Positions 23,338 through 32,952 of a stretch of DNA of 44,711 nucleotides are shown one piece after another. The notes beneath the pieces are model-generated. The model was not told where the DNA came from, ran no database searches, and saw nothing but the letters and a program-made list of their open reading frames with translations. This DNA is from Pseudoalteromonas sp. FUC4 (GTDB lineage Bacteria; Pseudomonadota; Gammaproteobacteria; Enterobacterales; Alteromonadaceae). The position numbers and the translations under genes are program-made. The stretch is from NCBI RefSeq assembly GCF_008370255.1, contig NZ_SEUI01000004.1, forward strand, positions 61,738-106,448. The letters are read 5' to 3'. Each line of letters begins with the position of its first letter. Positions within the stretch are counted from its first letter, which is position 1.

Positions 23338-26300
23338 ATGATAACTGCCATTATTCGCTGGTCCGTTAGCAATCGCTTTTTTGTGTTGTTGCTTACATTA
23401 ATTTTACTGGGTGGAGGGTTGTTTGCGATAAAAAATACGCCCGTGGATGCCTTGCCTGACTTATCTGATGTTCAGGTCATTATAAAAACTACTTATCCGG
23501 GGCAAGCGCCGCAAGTAGTGCAAGACCAAGTCACATTTCCTCTCACCACAGCAATGCTTTCTGTGCCGGGTGCACAAACTGTAAGGGGTTTTTCGTTTTT
23601 TGGTGACTCGTACGTTTACGTTATTTTTGACGAAAAAACTGATTTGTATTGGGCGCGTAGCCGAGTACAAGAATACCTAAGCCAAGCAGCAAACCGATTG
23701 CCCGATAGCGCTACGCCAGAGCTTGGTCCCGATGCAACAGGCGTAGGTTGGATTTACTTATACGCACTGGTTGATAAAACAAATAAACACGATATTAGTC
23801 AGCTACGAAGCTTACAGGATTGGTTTTTAAAGTTTGAATTACAAACGGTACCTGGTGTATCTGAAGTGGCTGCTGTTGGTGGCATGGTTAAGCAATACCA
23901 AGTTAATGTAGAGCCCGATAAATTACGTGCATATGGTATTCCGCTTAGCCTTATTCAAACCGCTATTCAACAAGGCAACCAAGAGATGGGTGCCTCAGTA
24001 GTTGAAATGGCTGAAGCTGAATACATGGTAACAAGCACCGGCTACATTAAGAGTGTTGCCGACCTGGAAGCTATTCCGCTTGGTGTAAACGCTAATGGTA
24101 CTGCGCTGCAATTGCGTGATGTAGCTGATATTAGAGTTGGGCCGCAAATGCGCCGCGGTATTGCAGAGCTTAATGGTGAAGGCGAAGTAACCGGCGGCAT
24201 CGTTATTATGCGCTATGGCGAAAATGCACAAAAAACTATTGAACTGGTAAAAGCAAAGTTAGAGTCGCTTAAAAAGGGATTACCAGAGGGCGTTGAAATA
24301 GTCCCTGTGCACGATCGCTCCAACTTAATAAATAACGCGGTAGATAACCTAACAAGTAAGCTAATTGAAGAGCTGATTGTAGTTGCTTTGGTGTGTGTGG
24401 TGTTTTTGTTTCATGTGCGCTCATCATTGGTGGCAATTATCACATTACCGCTTGGCATTTTAACGGCATTTATCATTATGTATTGGCAGGGGATTAACGC
24501 CAATATTATGTCTTTAGGGGGAATTGCAATAGCGATAGGTGCAATGACCGACGGCGCTATCGTCATGATTGAAAATATGCACAAACACATGGAAAAAACG
24601 CCTCTTACCAACGAAAACCGCTGGGAAGTTGTGGCTAAATCGGCAAGTGAAGTGGGTCCTGCATTATTTTTTAGTTTATTAATTATTACCGTCAGCTTTA
24701 TGCCGGTATTTATTTTAGAAGCGCAAGAAGGACGTATGTTTGCGCCACTGGCTTACACTAAAACCTATGCTATGGCAGCGTCTGCTGGGCTTGCGATTAC
24801 CTTAGTGCCGGTATTAATGGGCTACTTTATTAGAGGTAAAGTTATTTCGGAGCAAAAAAATCCAGTTAACCGATTACTCGTCGCAGCGTATCGTCCACTA
24901 CTTAACTGGGTGCTTAAATTTCCAAAAATGACATTGGTACTCGCGGTGGTTGTTTCTGTTATTGGCTTTTATCCGGTAAACAAAATAGGCAGTGAATTTA
25001 TTCCGCCACTCGATGAGGGCGACTTAATGTATATGCCCACAACGTATCCTGGTTTATCGGTAGGTAAAGCGCGCGAAATACTACAGCAAACCGACAAGTT
25101 AATTGCCACAGTGCCCGAGGTTAAAACAGTATTTGGTAAAGTTGGGCGAGCAGAAACAGCAACAGATCCTGCGCCGCTTACAATGATAGAGACGTTTATT
25201 CAGTTAAAACCAAAAGACGAATGGCGCGAAGGTATGACTCTTGAAAAACTTAAAAAAGAACTCGACGGTTTGGTTAAGTTTCCTGGGCTTACAAATGCGT
25301 GGGTTATGCCAATTAAAACACGTATTGATATGCTCGCAACGGGTATTAAAACCCCTGTGGGAATTAAAGTTGCGGGACCAAAGTTGAGTGAAATTCAAAA
25401 AATTGGTCAACAAATAGAAGTACTTTTAAAGGATGTGCAAGGTACTGCATCGGTTTACTCAGAGCGAGTAGCCGGTGGACGTTATATAAAAGTAGATATA
25501 AATCGTGAAAAAGCCGCGCGTTATAGCTTAAATATTAGCGACGTACAGCAAGTTGTATCTACTGCAATAGGGGGTACAAACGTAACTCAAACCGTAGAAG
25601 GGCAAGAGCGTTACCCTGTTAATTTGCGTTACCCGCAAGCATACAGAGACTCGCCAGAAGAGCTAATGTTGTTACCCATTGTAACGCCTACAGGGCAGCG
25701 TATAGCACTTGGTGATGTAGCTGATGTATTTATTGAAGATGGACCGCCTGGCATAAAAAGCGAAAATGCACGTTTAAACGGTTGGAGTTTTATTGATATA
25801 GATGGCGTTGATATTGGTACTTACGTTGAGCACGCTCAGCAAGTGCTCGATAAAGACCTAATACTACCTGCTGGCTACTCAATTACATGGGCTGGGCAGT
25901 ATGAATACATGCAGCGCGCTAAAGACAAATTGACTTATGTATTACCACTTACATTAGCGATTATTATTGTGTTGCTTTACCTTAATTTTAGAAGCTTTGC
26001 TGAGGTCACTATTATTATGGCTACGTTGCCACTGGCAATGATTGGTGGCGTATGGCTAATGTATTTAGAGGGCTTTAACTTTTCAGTTGCAGTAGGTGTA
26101 GGCTTTATTGCCTTAGCTGGGGTAGCGGTAGAAATAGGGGTCATTATGTTGGTGTATTTAAACCAAGCCTATCAAGAAAAGTGCCTCGAAGCAGAGCAGG
26201 CTGGTAAGCCACTTAGTTTAGTGCAATTACAGCAAGCTATTATTGAAGGAGCAGGGCTTCGAGTACGCCCAGTTATGATGACTGTCGCGACCATTATTAT

Positions 26301-26457
26301 TGGCTTGCTGCCTGTGCTATATGGCACAGGCACCGGAAGCGAAGTAATGAGCCGAATAGCAGCGCCTATGGTTGGCGGTATGGGAAGTGCAATTGTACTT
26401 ACTTTACTTGTTATTCCTGCTGTTTACTTGCTGTGGCGCAAACAAGGACTTAAATAA
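23338..26457 (+). CDS. cusA: Cu(I)/Ag(I) efflux RND pump CusA
   Basis: A 1039-residue heavy-metal RND transporter with 12 helices and two large periplasmic loops. Met566 (YMPTT), Met616 (PLTMIET) and Met665 (RIDMLATGI) match E. coli CusA Met573, Met623 and Met672 in context and with the same spacing of 50 and 49 residues, which argues for Cu/Ag rather than Zn/Co/Cd. The charged proton-relay helix GAMTDGAIVMIEN is present. It works in the inner membrane with CusB and CusC and completes the operon. No CusRS or CueR regulator gene lies in the window. Confidence 0.96.
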   Translation: MITAIIRWSVSNRFFVLLLTLILLGGGLFAIKNTPVDALPDLSDVQVIIKTTYPGQAPQVVQDQVTFPLTTAMLSVPGAQTVRGFSFFGDSYVYVIFDEKTDLYWARSRVQEYLSQAANRLPDSATPELGPDATGVGWIYLYALVDKTNKHDISQLRSLQDWFLKFELQTVPGVSEVAAVGGMVKQYQVNVEPDKLRAYGIPLSLIQTAIQQGNQEMGASVVEMAEAEYMVTSTGYIKSVADLEAIPLGVNANGTALQLRDVADIRVGPQMRRGIAELNGEGEVTGGIVIMRYGENAQKTIELVKAKLESLKKGLPEGVEIVPVHDRSNLINNAVDNLTSKLIEELIVVALVCVVFLFHVRSSLVAIITLPLGILTAFIIMYWQGINANIMSLGGIAIAIGAMTDGAIVMIENMHKHMEKTPLTNENRWEVVAKSASEVGPALFFSLLIITVSFMPVFILEAQEGRMFAPLAYTKTYAMAASAGLAITLVPVLMGYFIRGKVISEQKNPVNRLLVAAYRPLLNWVLKFPKMTLVLAVVVSVIGFYPVNKIGSEFIPPLDEGDLMYMPTTYPGLSVGKAREILQQTDKLIATVPEVKTVFGKVGRAETATDPAPLTMIETFIQLKPKDEWREGMTLEKLKKELDGLVKFPGLTNAWVMPIKTRIDMLATGIKTPVGIKVAGPKLSEIQKIGQQIEVLLKDVQGTASVYSERVAGGRYIKVDINREKAARYSLNISDVQQVVSTAIGGTNVTQTVEGQERYPVNLRYPQAYRDSPEELMLLPIVTPTGQRIALGDVADVFIEDGPPGIKSENARLNGWSFIDIDGVDIGTYVEHAQQVLDKDLILPAGYSITWAGQYEYMQRAKDKLTYVLPLTLAIIIVLLYLNFRSFAEVTIIMATLPLAMIGGVWLMYLEGFNFSVAVGVGFIALAGVAVEIGVIMLVYLNQAYQEKCLEAEQAGKPLSLVQLQQAIIEGAGLRVRPVMMTVATIIIGLLPVLYGTGTGSEVMSRIAAPMVGGMGSAIVLTLLVIPAVYLLWRKQGLK

Positions 26458-26607
26458 TATAAAGCAACAAGACGATAGAGCTGTGCAGTGTGTTTACTAC
26501 CCACGCATTGCTCTATAAAAATTACCTATAATTTGTAAGTTATTCTATTAAATTGCTAATTAATATTCGTTTTAAAAATAACCTTCTGTTTTTAAATGTT
26601 TTTTTAA

Positions 26608-26636
26608 TTGGCACGCTTTACGCAATGTAGTACCTA
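26608..26636 (+). promoter_or_regulatory. Probable promoter of the 26663 gene
   Basis: TTGGCA (26608-26613) and TACCTA (26631-26636) are 17 bases apart, 26 bases before the start codon. There is no visible strong terminator after cusA, but this promoter suggests separate expression. Confidence 0.45.
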
Positions 26637-26662
26637 TACAGTCAACTAAGTAAGGAATGCAC

Positions 26663-27118
26663 ATGCAAGTTAAAACAATTAAAGAGGTATACGATTGGAC
26701 CGTTTTGTTTCATACGCAAATGGCGGCTAATTTTCATAGCGTAAAGGATTTACTCGATGAACATAATGCAATGCTGGTGGACTACTACCTAAATTACGAA
26801 AAAAAACTCGCTGAAGATTTAGTCGGGTTTAAAGCGATAACCGAAATAAATACGCTCGATACGTACTGTTATGAATACTTTGCTAAAAATCCTGAGCTAA
26901 TTACTTTCGAAGACATTAGTAAAGACCAGCAATTTGATGAGAAAGTTATTCAAGCTTACTTATCAGAGCAGCATCAAAAGGTAATTGAATTATACGAATA
27001 CCTACTTGAGCGCGCTGAAACTCAAAGTGGCCAAGAAAAGCTGCAACAAATACTAGAGCTGGAAAAGCAAGGTATAAAGCAAATGATGCAAAGTACGAAT
27101 CGTCATATGGATATGTAG
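26663..27118 (+). CDS. Helical protein of unknown function (ferritin-like flavour)
   Basis: A 151-residue soluble protein predicted to be almost all helix, acidic, with no signal peptide. The first half (VKDLLDEHNAMLVDYYLNYEKKLAEDL) resembles the His/Glu-containing helices of small ferritin-like proteins. The second half reads like a second helical pair (VIELYEYLLERAETQSG). It ends with a short Met/His tail (NRHMDM). I do not recognise a family. AAGGA stands six bases before the ATG at 26663; an in-frame ATG at 26657 overlaps that site. It lies alone between cusA and the convergent gcvR-like gene. Confidence 0.8.
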   Translation: MQVKTIKEVYDWTVLFHTQMAANFHSVKDLLDEHNAMLVDYYLNYEKKLAEDLVGFKAITEINTLDTYCYEYFAKNPELITFEDISKDQQFDEKVIQAYLSEQHQKVIELYEYLLERAETQSGQEKLQQILELEKQGIKQMMQSTNRHMDM

Positions 27119-27229
27119 CTTTATAAAAGAGCGGGATTATTGAGTTTATCTTGCTCTTATTAGCTTTAAGGTGATTATTTTATGTCTGCGTTAAATAACC
27201 TGCAGAGCATTTTGGTGGACTAAAAGGGT

Positions 27230-27255
27230 ATGCGTGTCAGTTGTATGGCACGCAT
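27230..27255 (-). terminator. Hairpin after the gcvR-like gene, likely terminator
   Basis: A 10-bp stem (27230-27239 with 27246-27255, one G-T pair) with a GTTGTA loop lies just after the stop. On the minus strand it is followed by CCCTTTTAG, a weak T run. Confidence 0.45.
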
Positions 27256-27264
27256 AAATTGAGG

Positions 27265-27771
27265 TCAAACTTCTTCTGTATCTACAATTAAATCACTTGT
27301 TATTGATTCCAATGCTTCAATGACTTCATCTTTATTCATACCATTGGGTAAAGTAACAGTAGCAACAGCACTAAAAATAGGCACCCCCCAATTAGGCGCA
27401 CTTTGTTGCCTTGAATTTAAATGAGTAATGTTAGCGCCTTTGTGGCGTATTACACTTGCCAACTCTTGAACAATACCAGGGCGATCGTTACCTGTTATAA
27501 CCAGATTGATTTGCTCTAATGTTGATGATTCAATTTCTGTGTTTCCGGTTTCAATTCGAACGTCTAGCTTAGGTAACTTATTTAAAGCACTTTGTAATGA
27601 TTGAAAGTGCTCCTCAGCAACTTCAAGTTGAATAATACCTGCAAAATGACCTAATAAATGGCTTAAGTTACTGCTTAGCCAGTTGCCATGATTTTGTAAC
27701 ACGACGGATGAGATACTCTCTACTAAACCAGGGCGATCTTGCCCTAGAATAGTTATAACCAACTGCTTCAT
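27265..27771 (-). CDS. Double-ACT-domain regulator of the GcvR type
   Basis: A 168-residue protein made of two ACT domains. Both open with the glycine-binding-type turn: LGQDRPGLVESIS (about residues 9-21) and TGNDRPGIVQELASV (about 92-106). GcvR in E. coli binds glycine and restrains the activator GcvA; related proteins serve other amino-acid circuits. The gcv genes are not in the window, so the target is unknown. It is the only gene of its transcript, with an AT-rich 380-base gap upstream shared with the divergent pst operon. Confidence 0.85.
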   Translation of the reverse strand: MKQLVITILGQDRPGLVESISSVVLQNHGNWLSSNLSHLLGHFAGIIQLEVAEEHFQSLQSALNKLPKLDVRIETGNTEIESSTLEQINLVITGNDRPGIVQELASVIRHKGANITHLNSRQQSAPNWGVPIFSAVATVTLPNGMNKDEVIEALESITSDLIVDTEEV

Positions 27772-27880
27772 AAATAATTCTCTTTTTAAGCCAAAGAAAG
27801 TAAATGCATAGGCATTAAGTGTATTGTCTAATCTAAATTGTGTGTTGTTGCACTTTTTATAAATCGTTGATTTTAAAATA

Positions 27881-27934
27881 ATAAAAATGAATATAGTTGT
27901 GTTGACTATACGCGGTATTAATAGTCATTTTTAT
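27881..27934. promoter_or_regulatory. Nested, mutually exclusive inverted repeats between gcvR-like gene and pstC
   Basis: Three overlapping perfect inverted repeats share bases: ATAAAAATGA (27881-27890) with TCATTTTTAT (27925-27934), TATAGT (27892-27897) with ACTATA (27905-27910), and TGACTAT (27903-27909) with ATAGTCA (27921-27927). Only some can form at once. It could be an operator cluster, a leader switch or chance in AT-rich DNA. The rest of this 380-base gap holds the Pho promoter and no gene. Confidence 0.4.
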
Positions 27935-28086
27935 TTAGTAAGTACTCTTTTAGTATTGACCTCGATAAATGCTTTGTCCAATTATTTTATAATTTAGTTC
28001 ACTTAAAAATCATCTATATGATACTTATTTAGCGATTTTCTTCGCTAGTTTTATCTAAAACCGTTTTAACGTGCTTATTATTACTG

Positions 28087-28120
28087 CTGTAACATTACTG
28101 TCATCTTGATGAAATATAAT
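28087..28120 (+). promoter_or_regulatory. Pho box and -10 element of the pst operon
   Basis: CTGTAAC (28087-28093), ATTA, then CTGTCAT (28098-28104) form the PhoB-binding direct repeat with 11-base period. A perfect TATAAT -10 (28115-28120) follows after ten bases. The box replaces a -35, as in known Pho promoters. Expression of pstC-A-B-phoU should therefore rise when phosphate is short. PhoB and PhoR are not encoded here. Confidence 0.9.
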
Positions 28121-28151
28121 TTATGCAACGTTAAGATTTAAGGGTGTTTTG

Positions 28152-30386
28152 ATGACTTCAAATCCGAATAAACCGACTTTTAATACGGATCGAAGCCGTC
28201 TATTTAAAGATCGGTTTGCCAAATTTGGTATAACCGCAGGTGGGATAATGGTATTGGTAGCACTGCTATTAATATTTTTCTACCTTCTTTATGTAGTACA
28301 GCCAATTTTTGAATCAGCAAAAGTAGAAAAACGCGATAGCTTTCAGGTCGCTAATTCGCAGCAAATAGCAGGCCTAGGTGTAGAAGAGCAAACTGAAGTT
28401 GCTTATTTATTAAGTCTGCAGGGGCAGGTTGATTTTTACAGTGTGCAAGATGGCAGCTTTGGTAAAAAGCTTAAAACATTAAACGCCGAGTTACCAAGTG
28501 ATGCAACAAGCTTTGCCACTAGCGCGCCTTTTCAAGGGCATTATGCGTTTGGTTTAAAAGATGGCACTGTAATGGTGGTAGCACCTAAATTTTTGGTTAC
28601 CTTTCCTAATAACGAGCGTAAATTAACGCCTCGTTTAGACTTTCCTCTAGGGGAAATGGCTCTGGAAGTAGATGAACAAGGCGCAGCTATTAAACGCTTT
28701 GCATTTAGCCACTATGAAGACAGAACTGCTGTTGTCGCACTTACAGAAGACAAGCGGGTGCTGTTTAGTAGTTTTGTTGCTGAAGAAAATATGTTTACTG
28801 GCGAAGTAGAGTGGGTTGTTGAGCGTACAGAGCTAGATGTTGAAGGGCGTGTAGATGAGCTATTAATGTCGCCAGATACAACCCGTACCTTTGTACGTTC
28901 TGCTAATCAAGTTTATGTATACGATACACGTGACCCAAGTGATGTAGAGCAGATTCAGTTACTTTCAGCTAACGAAGAAAATGCCAATATTGTATCTGCA
29001 CAATTACTAGCAGGTGCAAACTCACTCATGCTTGCCAATGATAACGGCGAAGTTTCGCAGTGGTTTGAAGTAAACACTGACACTGGCCGTGAATATCAAA
29101 AAATACGTTCGTTTGAAACGACTAAGCAAAATAAATTAAATGTATTTACAGAGTTTTACCGTCGTACTTTTTTTACGACCAGCAGTAACGGTGAGCTTGG
29201 GGTGTACTACACAACAAGCGAAGCAAAATTATGGCAAGGTAAAGTAAGTGAAGGCGCAATACAAAACTTTGCAATTTCACCGCGTTCAAATGCTGCATTA
29301 ATTTTAGCGGATAACAAACTAACAGTATTAGAAATACATAACGAGCATCCAGAAGTTACTTGGTCAGCGCTTTGGCAAGAAGTATGGTACGAAGGTTACC
29401 CAGAGCCAGGTTATATATGGCAGTCAACATCAGCCAGTGATGACTTTGAATCTAAGTTTTCATTAGTGCCAATTTCGTTTGGTACATTAAAAGCAGCCCT
29501 TTACGCGATGTTATTTGCAGTGCCTATTGCGCTTTCGGCGGCAATTTACACAGCATACTTTATGTCGAGCAAACTACGTAAGGTAGTTAAGCCTACGGTT
29601 GAAATAATGGAAGCATTACCTACCGTTATTTTAGGTTTTTTAGCCGGTCTTTGGTTAGCTCCATTGATAGAAGAGCACTTACCTGCAATTGTTGGGTTAC
29701 TCATATTATTACCTTTAGGCATGTTAGCGACAGGTTTAGCTTGGACTAAATTACCAACAAAAATTCGCCATCGAATTCCTGAAGGATCTCATTCAATTAT
29801 CCTTATTCCGGTCGTTTTACTTATTGGCTGGTTTTCGTTTGCGATGAGTGGATTTGTTGAGCTTTGGATGTTTGACGGCAATGTACGTCAGTACTTAACA
29901 AATGAGCTAGGTATGACATTCGACCAACGTAACTCGCTGGTTGTTGGTATTGCGATGGGGTTTGCAGTTATTCCAACTATATTCTCAATTGCAGAAGATG
30001 CCGTATTTAGTGTTCCAAAGCATTTATCAAATGGCTCATTAGCATTAGGTGCAACACAGTGGCAAACACTAATACGTGTTGTATTACTAACAGCAAGCCC
30101 TGGTATTTTCTCTGCGGTAATGATGGGACTTGGCCGCGCCGTTGGCGAAACTATGATTGTACTTATGGCAACGGGTAATACACCTATTATGGATTGGAGC
30201 ATCTTTCAAGGTATGCGTACGCTTGCAGCAAATATTGCCGTTGAAATGCCTGAGTCAGAAGTAGGTAGTTCGCATTACAGAATATTGTTCTTAGCGGCCT
30301 TTGTACTATTCATATTCACATTCATTTTTAACACAGTCGCTGAGTTTGTTCGCCAGCAACTGCGTGAAAAATATAGCTCAATGTAA
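28152..30386 (+). CDS. pstC: Phosphate ABC transporter permease PstC, extended form
   Basis: A 744-residue permease, more than twice the length of E. coli PstC. Helix 1 lies near residues 26-52. It is followed by about 390 residues that should be periplasmic and read like a beta-propeller (repeats such as VAYLLSLQGQVDFYSV and GHYAFGLKDGTVMVV). The permease domain begins near residue 440 (SFGTLKAALYAMLFAVPIALSAA) and carries the coupling motif LALGATQWQTL plus MGLGRAVGETMIVLMATGN. The start is ATG at 28152, with AAGGG seven bases upstream. First gene of the Pho-box operon. Confidence 0.93.
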   Translation: MTSNPNKPTFNTDRSRLFKDRFAKFGITAGGIMVLVALLLIFFYLLYVVQPIFESAKVEKRDSFQVANSQQIAGLGVEEQTEVAYLLSLQGQVDFYSVQDGSFGKKLKTLNAELPSDATSFATSAPFQGHYAFGLKDGTVMVVAPKFLVTFPNNERKLTPRLDFPLGEMALEVDEQGAAIKRFAFSHYEDRTAVVALTEDKRVLFSSFVAEENMFTGEVEWVVERTELDVEGRVDELLMSPDTTRTFVRSANQVYVYDTRDPSDVEQIQLLSANEENANIVSAQLLAGANSLMLANDNGEVSQWFEVNTDTGREYQKIRSFETTKQNKLNVFTEFYRRTFFTTSSNGELGVYYTTSEAKLWQGKVSEGAIQNFAISPRSNAALILADNKLTVLEIHNEHPEVTWSALWQEVWYEGYPEPGYIWQSTSASDDFESKFSLVPISFGTLKAALYAMLFAVPIALSAAIYTAYFMSSKLRKVVKPTVEIMEALPTVILGFLAGLWLAPLIEEHLPAIVGLLILLPLGMLATGLAWTKLPTKIRHRIPEGSHSIILIPVVLLIGWFSFAMSGFVELWMFDGNVRQYLTNELGMTFDQRNSLVVGIAMGFAVIPTIFSIAEDAVFSVPKHLSNGSLALGATQWQTLIRVVLLTASPGIFSAVMMGLGRAVGETMIVLMATGNTPIMDWSIFQGMRTLAANIAVEMPESEVGSSHYRILFLAAFVLFIFTFIFNTVAEFVRQQLREKYSSM

Positions 30387-30401
30387 GCGGAGAGACATGA
30401 C

Positions 30402-32051
30402 ATGGTAAAGCAGTGGTTTAAGTCTGGTTCTCCTTGGATTTGGATGACCGGTGGTGCAGTGAGCATCAGTTTAATTTCAGTTTTAGGCTTATTAGCAATG
30501 ATAGCCTGGAAAGGATTAAGTTTTTTCTGGCCTTCAGAAGTTGTGCAGTTTGAACTTGAAGGGTCAATTTCAAAACAAACCGTTATTGGCGAAGTTTATG
30601 ACCGTGAATTAGTACCAAAAACGCGTTTAGCGGCAACAGGTATTGACGTTAGCGGATTTGAAAAAGAAGAGATAGAGCGCTTACTTATTAAAACAGGTAA
30701 TCGTGAGTATGTAGATTTAGATTTTCGTTGGATATTAGAAACCGACATTAAAAATAAAACAACGCCAGCAACGCTTGCTGTATTTGAGCGTAGTAAAAAT
30801 GGTAATTTTTATGGTTATGTTGAAAGTGTAATTAAAGATGGTAAACCAGTCGAAGGCGATAAAATTGAAGCTCTACATGAACTTGTAGAGCGTGCCGTGG
30901 ATTTAAACGACGAAGCACTTGATTTACAAAATGGTGACATTGGGCATATTAACTATGAGCTTGAACGTCTTCGTTTAAAAGAAAAGGGCTACTTACTAGA
31001 TAACGCACTCACTGATGAACGTGTTGCTGAGCTTGCTCAAGAGCGTGCTGAATTACGTGCGCAGTATGGTGTACTTGAAAAAGATTTATTTGCACTACGC
31101 AAACAAGCTAAACGTGACCACGTAACTGTAAAAGATATGCGCGGTGAAGTAGTTACAATTCCAATGTATCAAGTGCTTGATGTTTGGTTTCCAAATGACA
31201 TGGGCTTTTTTGCAAAGCTAGGCCACTACTTTGTGCAGCTAGGTAAGTTTGTATCTGATGACCCACGTGAAGCAAATACAGAGGGCGGTGTTTTCCCTGC
31301 TATATTTGGTACTGTGTTTATGGTTATGCTGATGGCTGTAATAGTGACGCCGTTTGGTGTTGTCGCTGCAATTTACTTACACGAGTATGCTGCTAAAAAC
31401 GCAGTCACTAAGATGATTCGTATTGCGGTGATTAACTTAGCCGGTGTGCCTTCAATTGTTTACGGTGTATTTGGCCTCGGCTTTTTTGTATACATGTTAG
31501 GTGGCAGCTTAGACCAATTATTTTACCCTGAAGCGGCACCAACGCCAGTATTTGGTACGCCTGGTGTAATGTGGTCGGCGTTAACGCTTGCTATATTAAC
31601 TTTGCCAGTTGTTATTGTATCGACTGAAGAGGGCTTATCTCGTATTCCAAGTACCGTACGTGACGGTTCGCTAGCGCTTGGCGCAACAAAGGTTGAAACG
31701 TTATGGCGCATAATTATTCCAATGGCAAGCCCTGCAATTATGACTGGTTTAATACTGGCAGTTGCGCGTGCTGCAGGTGAAGTTGCACCATTAATGTTAG
31801 TAGGCGTTGTAAAAATGGCCCCTACATTACCACTAGATGGTAACTTCCCGTATTTTCACTTAGATAGAAAGTTCATGCACTTAGGCTTTCATATATACGA
31901 TGTTGGCTTCCAAAGCCCTAATGTTGAAGCGGCACGTCCGCTGGTATACGCCACTGCCTTTTTATTGGTGTCGGTGATTATTACCCTAAACATAACGGCC
32001 ATTGGTATACGTAACCATTTGCGTGAAAAATTCAGATCGCTTGAACACTAA
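30402..32051 (+). CDS. pstA: Phosphate ABC transporter permease PstA, extended form
   Basis: A 549-residue permease against roughly 300 in E. coli. Helix 1 (about 12-40) is followed by a periplasmic insert of about 230 residues with a charged coiled coil (LNYELERLRLKEKG-like region, about 185-225). The permease domain starts near residue 295 (GGVFPAIFGTVFMVML) with the EAA-type loop LALGATKVETLWRIIIP and VARAAGEVAPLMLVG. GGAGA lies before the ATG, 15 bases after pstC. It pairs with PstC in the inner membrane; both are enlarged in the same topological place. Confidence 0.94.
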   Translation: MVKQWFKSGSPWIWMTGGAVSISLISVLGLLAMIAWKGLSFFWPSEVVQFELEGSISKQTVIGEVYDRELVPKTRLAATGIDVSGFEKEEIERLLIKTGNREYVDLDFRWILETDIKNKTTPATLAVFERSKNGNFYGYVESVIKDGKPVEGDKIEALHELVERAVDLNDEALDLQNGDIGHINYELERLRLKEKGYLLDNALTDERVAELAQERAELRAQYGVLEKDLFALRKQAKRDHVTVKDMRGEVVTIPMYQVLDVWFPNDMGFFAKLGHYFVQLGKFVSDDPREANTEGGVFPAIFGTVFMVMLMAVIVTPFGVVAAIYLHEYAAKNAVTKMIRIAVINLAGVPSIVYGVFGLGFFVYMLGGSLDQLFYPEAAPTPVFGTPGVMWSALTLAILTLPVVIVSTEEGLSRIPSTVRDGSLALGATKVETLWRIIIPMASPAIMTGLILAVARAAGEVAPLMLVGVVKMAPTLPLDGNFPYFHLDRKFMHLGFHIYDVGFQSPNVEAARPLVYATAFLLVSVIITLNITAIGIRNHLREKFRSLEH

Positions 32052-32078
32052 TTAGTAAAGATTTTATAGGTAACAAAA

Positions 32079-32906
32079 ATGATTACAGTCGCTCCACAAG
32101 TAAACCAAGCTAATATTGGTCAAAAGTTAGACCTAGAAAATTTAACGGATGACCAGAAAGCGCTAGAGATTAAAGACCTCGATCTTTACTACGGTGATAA
32201 GCAAGCGCTTAATAAAGTAAATATGAACATCCCTAAAGGCCAAGTAACTGCGTTTATCGGGCCGTCTGGGTGTGGTAAATCAACATTACTGCGTTGTATT
32301 AATCGCATGAATGATTTGGTTGATATTTGCCGTATTGAAGGTGAAATATTACTCCATGGTCAAAATATTTACGACAAGAGCGTAGATGTAGCAGCACTTC
32401 GTCGTAATGTAGGTATGGTGTTCCAGCGCCCTAATCCATTTCCTAAATCAATTTATGAAAATGTAGTTTATGGCCTGCGCTTACAAGGCATTAAAGAGAA
32501 ACGTAAATTGGATGAAGTGGTAGAGCAATCACTTCGTGGTGCAGCTTTGTGGGATGAAGTAAAAGATAGATTGCACGATAGCGCGTTTGGCTTGTCGGGT
32601 GGTCAGCAACAACGTTTAGTTATTGCTCGCTCAATTGCAATTGAGCCTGAGGTACTTTTACTTGATGAACCAACATCAGCGCTCGACCCTATTTCTACTT
32701 TGGTAATCGAAGAGCTAATAAACGATTTAAAAAACAAATTTACCGTTGTTATTGTTACACATAACATGCAACAAGCAGCGCGTGTATCTGATCAAACAGC
32801 CTTTATGTATATGGGTGAATTGATTGAATACTCAGACACAAATACCTTATTTACTACACCAACGAAGAAAAAGACTGAAGATTACATTACCGGTCGTTAC
32901 GGTTAA
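32079..32906 (+). CDS. pstB: Phosphate ABC transporter ATPase PstB
   Basis: A 275-residue ABC ATPase. It has Walker [10 protein letters not shown], the Q-loop in [17 protein letters not shown], the signature LSGGQQQR, Walker [14 protein letters not shown] and the switch His in VTHNMQ. The RPNPFP sequence after the Q-loop is specific to PstB. It drives phosphate import with PstC and PstA, and with PhoU reports phosphate status to PhoR. The N-terminal 27 residues are an extra non-conserved leader. Confidence 0.97.
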   Translation: MITVAPQVNQANIGQKLDLENLTDDQKALEIKDLDLYYGDKQALNKVNMNIPKGQVTAFIGPSGCGKSTLLRCINRMNDLVDICRIEGEILLHGQNIYDKSVDVAALRRNVGMVFQRPNPFPKSIYENVVYGLRLQGIKEKRKLDEVVEQSLRGAALWDEVKDRLHDSAFGLSGGQQQRLVIARSIAIEPEVLLLDEPTSALDPISTLVIEELINDLKNKFTVVIVTHNMQQAARVSDQTAFMYMGELIEYSDTNTLFTTPTKKKTEDYITGRYG

Positions 32907-32952
32907 CTAGCCCGTTATAGCGTGTTGTACAAGATTAAAAGAGAAGGTAACT

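Noticed and set aside
26476..26519. Terminator after cusA
   Set aside because: TAGAGC/GCTCTA ends can pair, but the stem is interrupted, the loop is long, and only TATAAAAATT follows.
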